Shown here: piece by piece, positions 17,352-23,434 of the stretch
Position numbering within the stretch: position 1 is the first letter of the stretch
Layout: the number at the start of each line of letters is the position of its first letter
DNA from: Oscillibacter sp. CAG:241
GTDB taxonomy: Bacteria > Bacillota > Clostridia > Oscillospirales > Oscillospiraceae
Length of the DNA: 23,434 bases
Assembly: GCA_000435975.1 (NCBI GenBank)
Contig: FR884107.1
Coordinates: forward strand, 4,306 to 27,739
Direction: 5' to 3'
Position numbers and translations under genes: made by a program
The notes under the pieces: generated by a model
Databases searched by the model: none
What the model was told of the DNA's origin: nothing
What the model saw: the letters and a program-made list of their open reading frames with translations, nothing else

Positions 17352-17397
17352 AATCCCCCGACCGGCGGCACCTCAAGCCGCCGGTCAGGGGATTTTT
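17352..17397. terminator. Bidirectional terminator between clpC and pepT
   Basis: A long stem, AATCCCC plus GACCGGCGGC (17352-17369) against GCCGCCGGTC plus GGGGATT (17377-17394), with one C/A mismatch and a 7-base loop. A T-run follows on the plus strand, and an A/T flank on the other side lets it serve convergent pepT too. Confidence 0.88.
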
Positions 17398-17407
17398 ACG
17401 TTCTGTC

Positions 17408-18613
17408 TTACGCCTTTACCAGCTCCACCAGCACCTGTACCATCTTTTCCATAGACGGCACGGGGACAAACTCGTGCACGCCGTGGTAATTGGCGCCGCC
17501 GGTGCACAGGTTGGGGCAGGGGATATCCCGCTCCCAGGACAGGCGCGCCCCGTCGGTGCCGCCCCGGATGGGAACGATCACCGGCTCCACGCCCACGGCC
17601 TCCATGGCGGCCTTGGCGTTTTCGATCAGCTCCATATGGGGCCGGATTTTCTCCTTCATGTTGTAGTAGCTGTCCCGCATCTCCAGCCGGAAGGTGCCCT
17701 GGCCCCACCGTGCGTTCAGATAGTCCACCAGCTGCTGCACGAAGGCCTTCCGGGCATTGAACTTCTCCAGGTCGTGGTCCCGGATGATGGCGTGCAGCAC
17801 CACCTGGCTCTCGTTTCCGGCCAGGTCCGTCACATGGTAGAAGCCCTCGTAGCCCTCCGTGTGGGCGGGAGCCTCCGCCGCAGGCAGCAGGGAGATGAAC
17901 TGGTTGGCCAGCAGGATGGCATTTTTCATCTTGTTCTTGGCGGAACCGGGATGGATGTTCACGCCCTCCACCGTCAGGGTCACGGCGGCGGCATTGAAGT
18001 TCTCGTACTCGATCTCGCCCAGCTCGCCGCCGTCCACGGTGTAGGCCACCCTGGCGGGGAACTTTTCCGGATCAAAGTGATCGGCGCCCTTGCCCACCTC
18101 CTCGTCGGGGGTGAAGCACACGGCCACGGCCCGGTGCCGGATCTCCGGATGGGCCAGCAGGTATTCGCAGGCGGTGACGATCTCCGCCACGCCCGCCTTG
18201 TCGTCGGCCCCCAGCAGGGTGGTGCCGTCGGTGACGATCAGCTCCTGGCCGATGTACCGCTCCAGGAAGGGGAAGTCCTTCACCTTCAGGCTCCCGGCTT
18301 TCTTCAGGGGCAGGTCCCCGCCCTGATAGGTGACGATCTCCGGATGGATATCGGCTCCGCTGACGGCAGGGGAGGTGTCCATGTGGGCGATCAGGCCCAG
18401 AGCCGGCGCATCGCATCCGGGGGTGGCGGGCAGCACGGCGTACACATAGCCCTTGTCGTCCAGGTGGGCCCCCTCCAGGCCCAGGGCTGCCAGCTCATCG
18501 GCCAGATACTGACCCAGCACCCGCTGGTGGGCGGTGGTGGGCACGGTGTCCGACGTCTCGCTGGAGGTGGTGTCGAAGGACACATATTTCAGAAAACGCT
18601 GGGTAACTTCCAT
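17408..18613 (-). CDS. pepT: Peptidase T (tripeptide aminopeptidase)
   Basis: A 401-residue M20-family zinc peptidase that removes the N-terminal residue of tripeptides in the cytoplasm; usual length is about 410. Metal and catalytic residues are visible: H77 and D79 in AHMDTSP, D137/D138 in LGADDKAG, E171/E172 in PDEEVGKGADHF, D194 in TVDGGE and the late NYHGVHEF histidine. The frame is open upstream to 18703, but GGAGGG (18622-18627) lies just before ATG 18611-18613 and the promoter is at 18647-18676, so this start is chosen. It is a single gene, convergent with clpC and sharing its terminator. It recycles peptides from protein breakdown. Confidence 0.95.
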   Translation of the reverse strand: MEVTQRFLKYVSFDTTSSETSDTVPTTAHQRVLGQYLADELAALGLEGAHLDDKGYVYAVLPATPGCDAPALGLIAHMDTSPAVSGADIHPEIVTYQGGDLPLKKAGSLKVKDFPFLERYIGQELIVTDGTTLLGADDKAGVAEIVTACEYLLAHPEIRHRAVAVCFTPDEEVGKGADHFDPEKFPARVAYTVDGGELGEIEYENFNAAAVTLTVEGVNIHPGSAKNKMKNAILLANQFISLLPAAEAPAHTEGYEGFYHVTDLAGNESQVVLHAIIRDHDLEKFNARKAFVQQLVDYLNARWGQGTFRLEMRDSYYNMKEKIRPHMELIENAKAAMEAVGVEPVIVPIRGGTDGARLSWERDIPCPNLCTGGANYHGVHEFVPVPSMEKMVQVLVELVKA

Positions 18614-18646
18614 GATGGTTTCCCTCCGTAAATTGGATTTGCCCCC

Positions 18647-18676
18647 AGTATAGCACATCTCCCGCCTCTCCGTCAA
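18647..18676 (-). promoter_or_regulatory. Promoter of pepT
   Basis: On the minus strand TTGACG (18671-18676) and TATACT (18647-18652) have an 18-base spacer and a TGC extension before the -10. Confidence 0.65.
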
Positions 18677-18739
18677 TCCACTGGGAAATATGACGTTTTG
18701 CATAAACTTATTAAGAATTATGAACTATTGATATACATG

Positions 18740-18768
18740 TTGACATGAGAAAATAGAGATGATATGAT
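18740..18768 (+). promoter_or_regulatory. Near-consensus promoter of the lipoprotein gene
   Basis: TTGACA (18740-18745) and TATGAT (18763-18768) with an ideal 17-base spacer in an AT-rich stretch. The untranslated leader is about 75 bases. Confidence 0.75.
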
Positions 18769-18849
18769 TTTGTTAACGGGGTATTCGAATAATAAACCAG
18801 AAGAAGATATCAAATAACAAACAGCCATGTAAAAAAAGGAGATGACAAC

Positions 18850-19512
18850 GTGAGAAAAAGAATTACCACCGGCTTGCTGGCAGTTGTTTTCTGCATAATT
18901 GCCATCCTGCCTGCGGGGTGCTCCGCTCAAAAAGGGCCCTCTATGGTGAGCCGGGGCTTTGAGCGGGCGGTGATCGACGGCCGCCAGGCCACCCGGTTTG
19001 TGGACTCCGCCCTTGCGGCGGAGAGCGAGACATCGGGCTATTTGTTTTCGTATTATTGTGTGGATTCCAGCCGGATCGTCCAATACGACTCCAGGAATGT
19101 CAGCGATGCCAGACTTCTGCTCTCCCTTAGCAGAGGGCAGACCAAGAGCGCGCCCCATGGGGTCACCACAACGGGGACCATCGTCTTTTCCGGAGAGCCG
19201 GACGAGAAAATGAAGGATGCGGTCAGCGCATGGGCCGGAGCCGACGGGAGCTATGCGGTCCGGTCGCTTATGGGGAGGGGGACGTTTTCGTTCCCACAAG
19301 ATGAACGAAGCGACCGGGTTTCCTATTTTATAGGTGTCGGGTTTGATGAGTACGCCTTCCGGCTTCAGCGGTATGACGTGTATCAGCCGCGGCAGGGGGC
19401 GGTCGGTCTTGCGGCGGAGCCGGAGTACCGCCAGGCTGGCACGGTCACCGTGCATGCGCACATCCCCAAGCAGGTGGTTTATTGCACCGCCGGGAAAACG
19501 GCCAATGCATAA
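18850..19512 (+). CDS. Predicted lipoprotein of unknown function
   Basis: A 220-residue protein that I do not recognise. The N-terminus is a classic lipoprotein signal: RKR, a hydrophobic stretch and a lipobox LPAGC with the lipidated Cys at residue 24. The mature protein is therefore likely to be anchored on the outer face of the membrane. The rest is soluble and mixed alpha/beta in character, with no repeats, cysteine pairs or transmembrane segments. Segments such as GTIVFSGEPDEKMKDAVSAW and YFIGVGFDEYAFRLQRYDVY recall no family I can name. The start is GTG 18850, supported by AAAGGAG seven bases upstream. It stands alone behind a strong promoter, in a locally AT-rich setting unlike the core genes, which suggests acquisition. 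Confidence 0.75.
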   Translation: MRKRITTGLLAVVFCIIAILPAGCSAQKGPSMVSRGFERAVIDGRQATRFVDSALAAESETSGYLFSYYCVDSSRIVQYDSRNVSDARLLLSLSRGQTKSAPHGVTTTGTIVFSGEPDEKMKDAVSAWAGADGSYAVRSLMGRGTFSFPQDERSDRVSYFIGVGFDEYAFRLQRYDVYQPRQGAVGLAAEPEYRQAGTVTVHAHIPKQVVYCTAGKTANA

Positions 19513-19540
19513 ACGGCCCGGTTTTCTGTCCCGGGACAGG

Positions 19541-19558
19541 GCGGGACGTCCCGCTTTT
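19541..19558 (+). terminator. Probable terminator after the lipoprotein gene
   Basis: GCGGG (19541-19545) pairs with CCCGC (19550-19554) around ACGT and is followed by TTTT. The stem is short. A CTGTCCCGGGACAG palindrome lies just upstream. Confidence 0.45.
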
Positions 19559-19598
19559 AGGGCCGTTTTCGCCAGCCCTTCAACAAAAATCGCTTCGC

Positions 19599-19958
19599 TC
19601 ATTTCTGAACCCTCTTGACAGCCCGCAGCTCGATATAGCCGCGCCCGCCACGGGGTTCGAGCTGGATGCGCAGGTTCTCATCGTCCCAGCGGTAGCCGAG
19701 ATATGCCGGGTCGCAGCTGTCCATGAATATCTGCACGGTATGGATTGCCTCGCAATAGTCCTCCTCGCAGAAGGGTTGACCTTGGAACTGGAGATATTCC
19801 GCCTCTGGCAGATGAATGGTGTCAAAGCCCTCCGGGATCATCCCCATATAATCCAGCCCGACCTCTATGCCCTGCACATAGGTGGAGGTGTTCGGCTTTT
19901 TGTACTTTTCGGGCAGCCACATGGAAATAGGCTCTCCGCAGAGTGACTTCATGCTCAT
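19599..19958 (-). pseudogene. Remnant of an AraC-type regulator (GyrI-like effector domain)
   Basis: A 119-residue open frame resembling the C-terminal GyrI-like small-molecule-binding domain of AraC-family regulators of Clostridia: GEPISMWLPEK, TSTYVQGIEVGLDY, MIPEGFDTIHLPEAEYLQFQGQPF and a final GYRW...LEPRGGRGYIELR. The helix-turn-helix domain expected before it is missing. Upstream in this frame there are only about ten more codons before a stop, and then the end of the ABC permease gene. No Shine-Dalgarno precedes ATG 19958. It is therefore a 3' fragment left by a deletion or insertion. It could still be made as a stand-alone ligand-binding domain from the operon transcript, but I think this less likely. 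Confidence 0.65.
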
Positions 19959-19983
19959 AAGGATTATATTTTGTACAGAGCCG

Positions 19984-20772
19984 CTATTTCAGCAGTTTTT
20001 CGTAGGTGAAGTTTCCAGCAGCCCCCTTCACAAGCAATATAGCAAGTACTGCCAGAACAATACCCACTCCCCAGAGAAGTTCTGCGCTGATTAGGATAAT
20101 GCCCGTGAATTGTCCGATGAGCAAAGCGAGAATCGGGAAGATCAGGAATACCGCCCGCTGCTGTGCTTCTTCGATAGTCTGTGCCTTGGCAGAACTCCGC
20201 ACGGTTACAGCAATTGCAACCAGAGAGATCGCCGGTGCGATCAAAAGCATGATCGCCAGCCAACTCGCTGCGGGAAGGAGCAGATTGCCGGTCAGGAAGA
20301 ACACTTCCATCTCCACTACCAACAGCATGGCAGCAAACGAGATATAGGAAATCATCATTCCAACCGAAAGCCCGGCCAATATTTTGGATTGGAACAACTG
20401 CCGCAGGGACAGCGGTGAATACAGCAATGTTTCTAAGGTGTGCTTTTCTTTTTCGCCCACAAAGGAGCTTGCCGCCATGACAGAGGATGCCATGATCGGG
20501 ATGATCAGAAAAAAGGGCGGCATAATGTTATTCAATATAAGTCCCAATATCCTCTGCTGCTGACTGTACTCCCCATTGGGAGCAGGCAGCATATCCAACA
20601 GTTTCTGAAAATCTGAGGCAGCATCGGGTGCCTGTGTCAGAACAATTACAAAAATCGACGGCAGAACAATAGTTAGCACAAGCGGCACGATAAGAAGAAC
20701 TGCGAAAATCTGCTTATTTGATGTAATGCCACGAATATCTTTCTTTATTAAGGCGAACTGTCCGCTATTCAT
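19984..20772 (-). CDS. ABC-2 type transporter permease
   Basis: A 262-residue integral membrane protein with about six transmembrane segments. The first (FAVLLIVPLVLTIVLPSIFVIVL) comes after a short cytoplasmic start. A large extracytoplasmic loop follows. Then come the segments around MPPFFLIIPIMASSVMAASS, LSVGMMISYISFAAMLL, LAIMLLIAPAISLVAIAV, FLIFPILALLIGQF and GVGIVLAVLAILLV. The cytoplasmic loop FVGEKEKHTLETLLYSPLS is the conserved coupling motif of NatB/ABC-2 exporters. The frame opens at 20796, but ATG 20772 has GGAG about ten bases upstream and overlaps the end of the ATPase gene, so it is preferred. With the upstream ATPase it should form an exporter; substrate unknown. Confidence 0.88.
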   Translation of the reverse strand: MNSGQFALIKKDIRGITSNKQIFAVLLIVPLVLTIVLPSIFVIVLTQAPDAASDFQKLLDMLPAPNGEYSQQQRILGLILNNIMPPFFLIIPIMASSVMAASSFVGEKEKHTLETLLYSPLSLRQLFQSKILAGLSVGMMISYISFAAMLLVVEMEVFFLTGNLLLPAASWLAIMLLIAPAISLVAIAVTVRSSAKAQTIEEAQQRAVFLIFPILALLIGQFTGIILISAELLWGVGIVLAVLAILLVKGAAGNFTYEKLLK

Positions 20773-21691
20773 ATTTTTCACGCTCCGTTTCCGCATGTTC
20801 CCGGTCGATCAGCGAAAAGTAGATTTCTTCCAATGACATCTGCTGTTCCGATACATGGTACAAATCACCACCGGCCTCTACAATTCTTTTTACGATGAGC
20901 GGGATGTCATGCTCGGAGGTCACATCCATATCATAGATGTGATCTCCAATTTCCTGATATATCATGTCCTTTGGCATACGGCTTGCTTTTATCCGTACCT
21001 TGGTATTCTGGCAGGCCATAGATCGCAGTTCCGTAATATCTCCTGCGGCAAATAAGCATCCCTTATTCATAAGTCCGTATGTCGTACAGATTTCCTGCGC
21101 ATACCGAAGCTGATGCGTACAAAGAAATACTGTAATCCCTTCGGCAGCCTGCTCCTGAATCAGAGAATTCACATTCTGAGCGCTTTCGGGGTCAAGGCCA
21201 GAGGTCGGCTCATCCAGAAATAAAATCTGCGGACGGTGAAGTAATGCTCTGGCCAAAGAAAGCCGCTGGCGCATACCGGTAGAATAAGTGGCCAGCTTGC
21301 GATCCATCACATCTGCCAGTTCCAGTCGTTGTAGGAGCAGTTTTGCTCTATCTGCACATTCCGAACGGCTCATGCCAAAAAGAGTGCCGTAGAATTGCAG
21401 ATTCTCCCAAGCCGTCATGTGATCGTACATTTGGGCATGTTCTGTTACTACGCCGACCTTTTCATGCAGCTGCTCCGGGTTTTGGGTGGGGTCAATTCCC
21501 AGCACCTGACATTTACCGCCCGATGGGGTCAGCATACCGCAAAGCAGTTTCACGGTCGTGGTTTTTCCCGCTCCGTTTGGCCCTAAGAATCCGAAGATCT
21601 CTCCCTGATTCAATGAGAACCTGATTCCATCAACCGCAACGGTTCCTCCGGAAAATGTTTTTGATAATGCTTCTACGGTAATTGCTTTCAT
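20765..21691 (-). CDS. ABC transporter ATP-binding protein (exporter, NatA-like)
   Basis: A 308-residue ATPase. Walker A GPNGAGKT is at 37-44, signature STGMRQRLSLARAL starts at 137, Walker B ILFLDE at 156-161 with the D-loop SGLDP after it, and the H-loop is in FLCTHQL. The C-terminal 90 residues are the extra domain common in ABC-2 drug and Na+ export ATPases. It powers the permease encoded just downstream, with which it overlaps by eight bases. GAGGG lies about nine bases before ATG 21691. The start overlaps the stop of the acetyltransferase gene as ATGA, showing tight coupling in one operon. Confidence 0.93.
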   Translation of the reverse strand: MKAITVEALSKTFSGGTVAVDGIRFSLNQGEIFGFLGPNGAGKTTTVKLLCGMLTPSGGKCQVLGIDPTQNPEQLHEKVGVVTEHAQMYDHMTAWENLQFYGTLFGMSRSECADRAKLLLQRLELADVMDRKLATYSTGMRQRLSLARALLHRPQILFLDEPTSGLDPESAQNVNSLIQEQAAEGITVFLCTHQLRYAQEICTTYGLMNKGCLFAAGDITELRSMACQNTKVRIKASRMPKDMIYQEIGDHIYDMDVTSEHDIPLIVKRIVEAGGDLYHVSEQQMSLEEIYFSLIDREHAETEREKYE

Positions 21692-22233
21692 CTCATATTT
21701 CCCTCTATGCGGTCATCTGCTGTGTTCAGTTCGAGATTCATCAGGTCAAAATCGACATATTCTCCATTGATTTTGAAAAAATGGGGAAACGTACACAGCT
21801 TCCGAAAGCCATACTTCTCATACAGATGGATGGCGCGGGCATTGCTGCTGCGCACCTCCAGATTCAACTGCTCGAAGCCGTTCTCCTTGGCAAAGGCAAG
21901 AACAGCTTCCGTCAGCGCAGACGCTGCGCCGCAGCCCCACCACGCTTTTTTCAGGCTGATACCGAACTCTCCGCGATGGCTCATGCGCCGGGGCTTGCGG
22001 TTCAGGCTTGCCGTGCCAATGATCTCGCCATATACCTTGGCAAGATACTGCACATTGTCCGCTGATTCGCACTGCGAACGCAGATAGTCTTGCTCCGTTT
22101 CAAGGTCGAGGGGCACGCCCTCCGCACCGAAGCTGAGATTTTCGGTTTCGCCGCCCACGATTTTCAGATAATCCAAGAGTGCTGCGGCATCCTCTGCCCG
22201 TGCGCGCTCTATGACAAACAAGCTGTTATTCAA
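21688..22233 (-). CDS. GNAT-family N-acetyltransferase
   Basis: A 181-residue acetyl-CoA-dependent acetyltransferase. It begins FVIERARAEDAAALLDYL (strand 1/helix 1), then VGGETENLSFG. The CoA-binding loop region reads KKAWWGCGAASALTEAVLAFA, and the end is the typical LEVRSSNARAIHLYEKYGF motif. The substrate is not predictable; members modify amines of antibiotics, amino acids or proteins. The frame is open to 22293, but that extension overlaps the upstream gene. AAGGAAG lies eight bases before an in-frame TTG at 22233, two bases past the upstream stop, so TTG is taken as the start. It is coupled by ATGA to the ABC ATPase. Confidence 0.85.
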   Translation of the reverse strand: MNNSLFVIERARAEDAAALLDYLKIVGGETENLSFGAEGVPLDLETEQDYLRSQCESADNVQYLAKVYGEIIGTASLNRKPRRMSHRGEFGISLKKAWWGCGAASALTEAVLAFAKENGFEQLNLEVRSSNARAIHLYEKYGFRKLCTFPHFFKINGEYVDFDLMNLELNTADDRIEGNMR

Positions 22234-22235
22234 TT

Positions 22236-22571
22236 TCAAAACTTCCTTTCTTCGTATTTTCCCCTTACGGAAATGCGTCTCAGCGTCGGACATCCATCCA
22301 TCTGTCCGCAGTCGGCGCAGGTATCCAGTCCCTTTTCCCGGACGCAGTTATGTACGGGGCAGAGCCTGTCGCAGAACGGCGTTTTTACGCCCTCTATGCG
22401 GCAGCCGGTGCAGTTTATCATTTCGGGTAGGATCGTTACCCCGTTGAGCTTTGTCCACAGGGCGGCAGTTTTTTCGCGCAGGGCGTTGTCGTTCGTGAGC
22501 GTTGCGATTCTGGCATCGCATTTTTCGCAGTCCAGTCCGCAGCAACCGATCAGTTGATTCGTGCTTTTCAT
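22236..22571 (-). CDS. DUF3795 cysteine-rich protein
   Basis: A 111-residue protein with twelve cysteines: the N-terminal CCGLDCEKC (C10, C11, C15, C18), then C54/C57, C67, C71, C76, C85, C88 and C94. This N-terminal motif (CGLxCxxC) and the small size fit the DUF3795 family, whose biochemical role is unknown. The cysteines suggest zinc or iron-sulfur binding. The start ATG 22571 has GGAGGT about six bases upstream. A longer frame to 22646 exists, but this Shine-Dalgarno decides against it. The stop lies two bases before the TTG start of the acetyltransferase, inside its ribosome-binding region, so the two are coupled. Confidence 0.85.
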   Translation of the reverse strand: MKSTNQLIGCCGLDCEKCDARIATLTNDNALREKTAALWTKLNGVTILPEMINCTGCRIEGVKTPFCDRLCPVHNCVREKGLDTCADCGQMDGCPTLRRISVRGKYEERKF

Positions 22572-22590
22572 AATCCTACCTCCATACAAT

Positions 22591-22656
22591 TTAAGCTTTC
22601 CTGACAGCAAGGCAGTTGTCTGCCAATGTGCCGGCAGCGTCTGCACATTCTTTCAT
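22591..22656 (-). CDS. Candidate small ORF (21 codons) after tetR
   Basis: An ATG overlaps the TetR stop codon as ATGA, and AGGAAG lies eight bases before it. The frame encodes 21 residues starting MKECADAAGTLADNC and ends at TAA 22591. It fills the 81-base gap before the DUF3795 gene. It is not recognised. It may be a genuine microprotein, a translational-coupling leader, or the remnant of a larger gene. Confidence 0.3.
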   Translation of the reverse strand: MKECADAAGTLADNCLAVRKA

Positions 22657-23225
22657 GTCGCTTCTTCCTGCGCTGCCAATATTGCACCTCTGTATGCCCG
22701 CTCCAAATGGGAATTGATCGTGTCCTCATCGTATTTCAACGAATTGTTGGCAATCATGCTTGCATACCCGTGGGCAAACAGAAACACCGTGATAAAAACC
22801 GTTTTTGTCTGTTCCATGCCAATGCCTAAAGCTCTCTGCATCGCTGAAAGAACGGGGATAAGCGCCTCCGCATCGATCAGTTCAAGCAAAGTCTTTCCGT
22901 TAAAATAATCCGACTGGAAAAGGAAGCGGAACAGGTGGGGTTCTTCGATGGCAAAGCGGATATAATTCATCCCGATTCCAAGCGCAGCACCCTTTGGCGG
23001 TTTCTTCATGGTCATAAGGTATTCCGAATGATAAAGGTCTGCCTTCGCATAGACTGTTCTTTTCAGTTCTTCCATCGTCGCAAAATGATACATGACGGGC
23101 TGTGTGGAGCAATGCAGCCTTTCCGATACAGTTCTTGCGTTGATGTTTTCCACTCCCGCTTCGCGGGCAATCGCAAAGGCTGCGTCAACGATCATCTCTT
23201 TTGTAACTTTTGCTTTTGCGGGCAT
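22653..23225 (-). CDS. TetR-family transcriptional regulator
   Basis: A 190-residue TetR/AcrR-type repressor. The N-terminal helix-turn-helix is clear: KEMIVDAAFAIAREAGVENINARTVSERLHCSTQPVMYHFATMEELKRTVYAKA (about 9-62). The remaining 125 residues form the helical ligand-binding and dimer domain with FAIEEPHLFRFLFQ. GGAGG lies seven bases before ATG 23225; the frame is open further up to 23297, but that stretch contains the promoter and operator. It is the first gene of a minus-strand operon containing DUF3795, GNAT and an ABC exporter. A palindrome at its transcription start suggests autoregulation. The ligand is unknown. Confidence 0.92.
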   Translation of the reverse strand: MPAKAKVTKEMIVDAAFAIAREAGVENINARTVSERLHCSTQPVMYHFATMEELKRTVYAKADLYHSEYLMTMKKPPKGAALGIGMNYIRFAIEEPHLFRFLFQSDYFNGKTLLELIDAEALIPVLSAMQRALGIGMEQTKTVFITVFLFAHGYASMIANNSLKYDEDTINSHLERAYRGAILAAQEEAT

Positions 23226-23243
23226 ATTCGAACCTCCACATTT

Positions 23244-23265
23244 ATAACTTGTGTTATGTATAACA
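23244..23265. promoter_or_regulatory. Probable TetR operator
   Basis: Three alternating half-sites ATAAC-N4-GTTAT-N2-ATAAC. The core TGTTATGTATAACA (23252-23265) is a perfect 14-base palindrome lying at the predicted +1 of the operon; a second inverted pair spans 23244-23257. Confidence 0.65.
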
Positions 23266-23268
23266 TGA

Positions 23269-23297
23269 ATTATATATCGGTAAGTAGCGCTTGTCAA
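23269..23297 (-). promoter_or_regulatory. Perfect sigma-A promoter of the tetR-ABC exporter operon
   Basis: On the minus strand TTGACA (23292-23297) and TATAAT (23269-23274) are separated by exactly 17 bases. Both boxes match the consensus fully. Confidence 0.88.
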
Positions 23298-23434
23298 TCC
23301 GTCCGAGGCAAAATTTACAAATGGTCTTCCAATGGCAGTTTCATAGGTATAATCTGCCTTTCTGCGAAAGGCACCGACGGGGTTATGAAACCGAGGGGTG
23401 CTTAAGAATCGAGTTCAAGCCTCATAAGAACAAG
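23298..23434. other. Gene-free edge region with two possible hairpins
   Basis: No convincing gene is visible in the last 137 bases. GCCTTTC (23356-23362) pairs perfectly with GAAAGGC (23366-23372) around TGC. Next to it, an imperfect stem is bounded by GCACC and GGTGC (about 23371-23402) with an inner CGGGGTT/AACCG pair. Whether these belong to a gene or element beyond the edge cannot be told. Confidence 0.35.

Noticed and set aside
23403..23424. A tRNA T-arm-like GAGTTCAAGCCTC near the right edge
   Set aside because: Only three of five stem pairs form, and no acceptor stem, anticodon arm or CCA end is seen.

Overview
The window looks like a chromosomal segment of a high-GC Clostridia, most likely an Oscillospiraceae-type gut anaerobe. 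This is inferred from gene content (rimP-nusA-rnpM-ylxQ-infB order, CtsR/McsA/ClpC, DUF4317, a ferredoxin-type aldo/keto reductase) and from very GC-rich codon third positions. The species cannot be named from sequence alone. No tRNA, rRNA, CRISPR array or complete mobile element was seen.

Layout. (1) 1-3384: a divergent promoter region separates a DUF4317 gene running off the left edge (minus) from a TetM-like ribosomal-protection GTPase fused to a C-terminal YacP/NYN nuclease domain (plus). A decayed oligopeptide-type ABC ATPase follows. (2) 3400-5526: a promoter drives an aldo/keto reductase with two ferredoxin cysteine clusters and a TrmH-family RNA methyltransferase one base downstream. 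(3) 5583-13762: the conserved translation/transcription cluster rimP-nusA-rnpM-ylxQ-infB-rbfA-nrnA-truB-ribF. It has an intrinsic terminator in the rimP leader, a second one between infB and rbfA, and a final one after ribF. (4) 13795-17397: a heat-shock/proteolysis operon ctsR-mcsA-clpC. Its promoter is bracketed by two CtsR-type tandem heptad sites, and no mcsB lies between mcsA and clpC. (5) 17408-18676: convergent pepT on the minus strand. (6) 18740-23434: a less GC-rich accessory region holding an orphan lipoprotein gene with a near-consensus promoter, a remnant of an AraC-type effector domain, and a minus-strand operon tetR-(small ORF)-DUF3795-GNAT-ABC ATPase-ABC permease. That operon is driven by a perfect TTGACA/TATAAT promoter with a palindromic operator at the predicted start of transcription.

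How it works together. Region 3 makes 30S maturation factors (RimP, RbfA), initiation factor IF-2, the tRNA pseudouridine synthase TruB, nanoRNA and pAp turnover (NrnA) and flavin cofactors (RibF), with NusA and RnpM linking RNA polymerase and RNA processing. The leader terminator suggests feedback by NusA on its own operon, as known in Bacillus subtilis. Region 4 is a self-repressed protein quality-control unit. The minus-strand operon of region 6 looks like a TetR-controlled export/modification module whose substrate is unknown.
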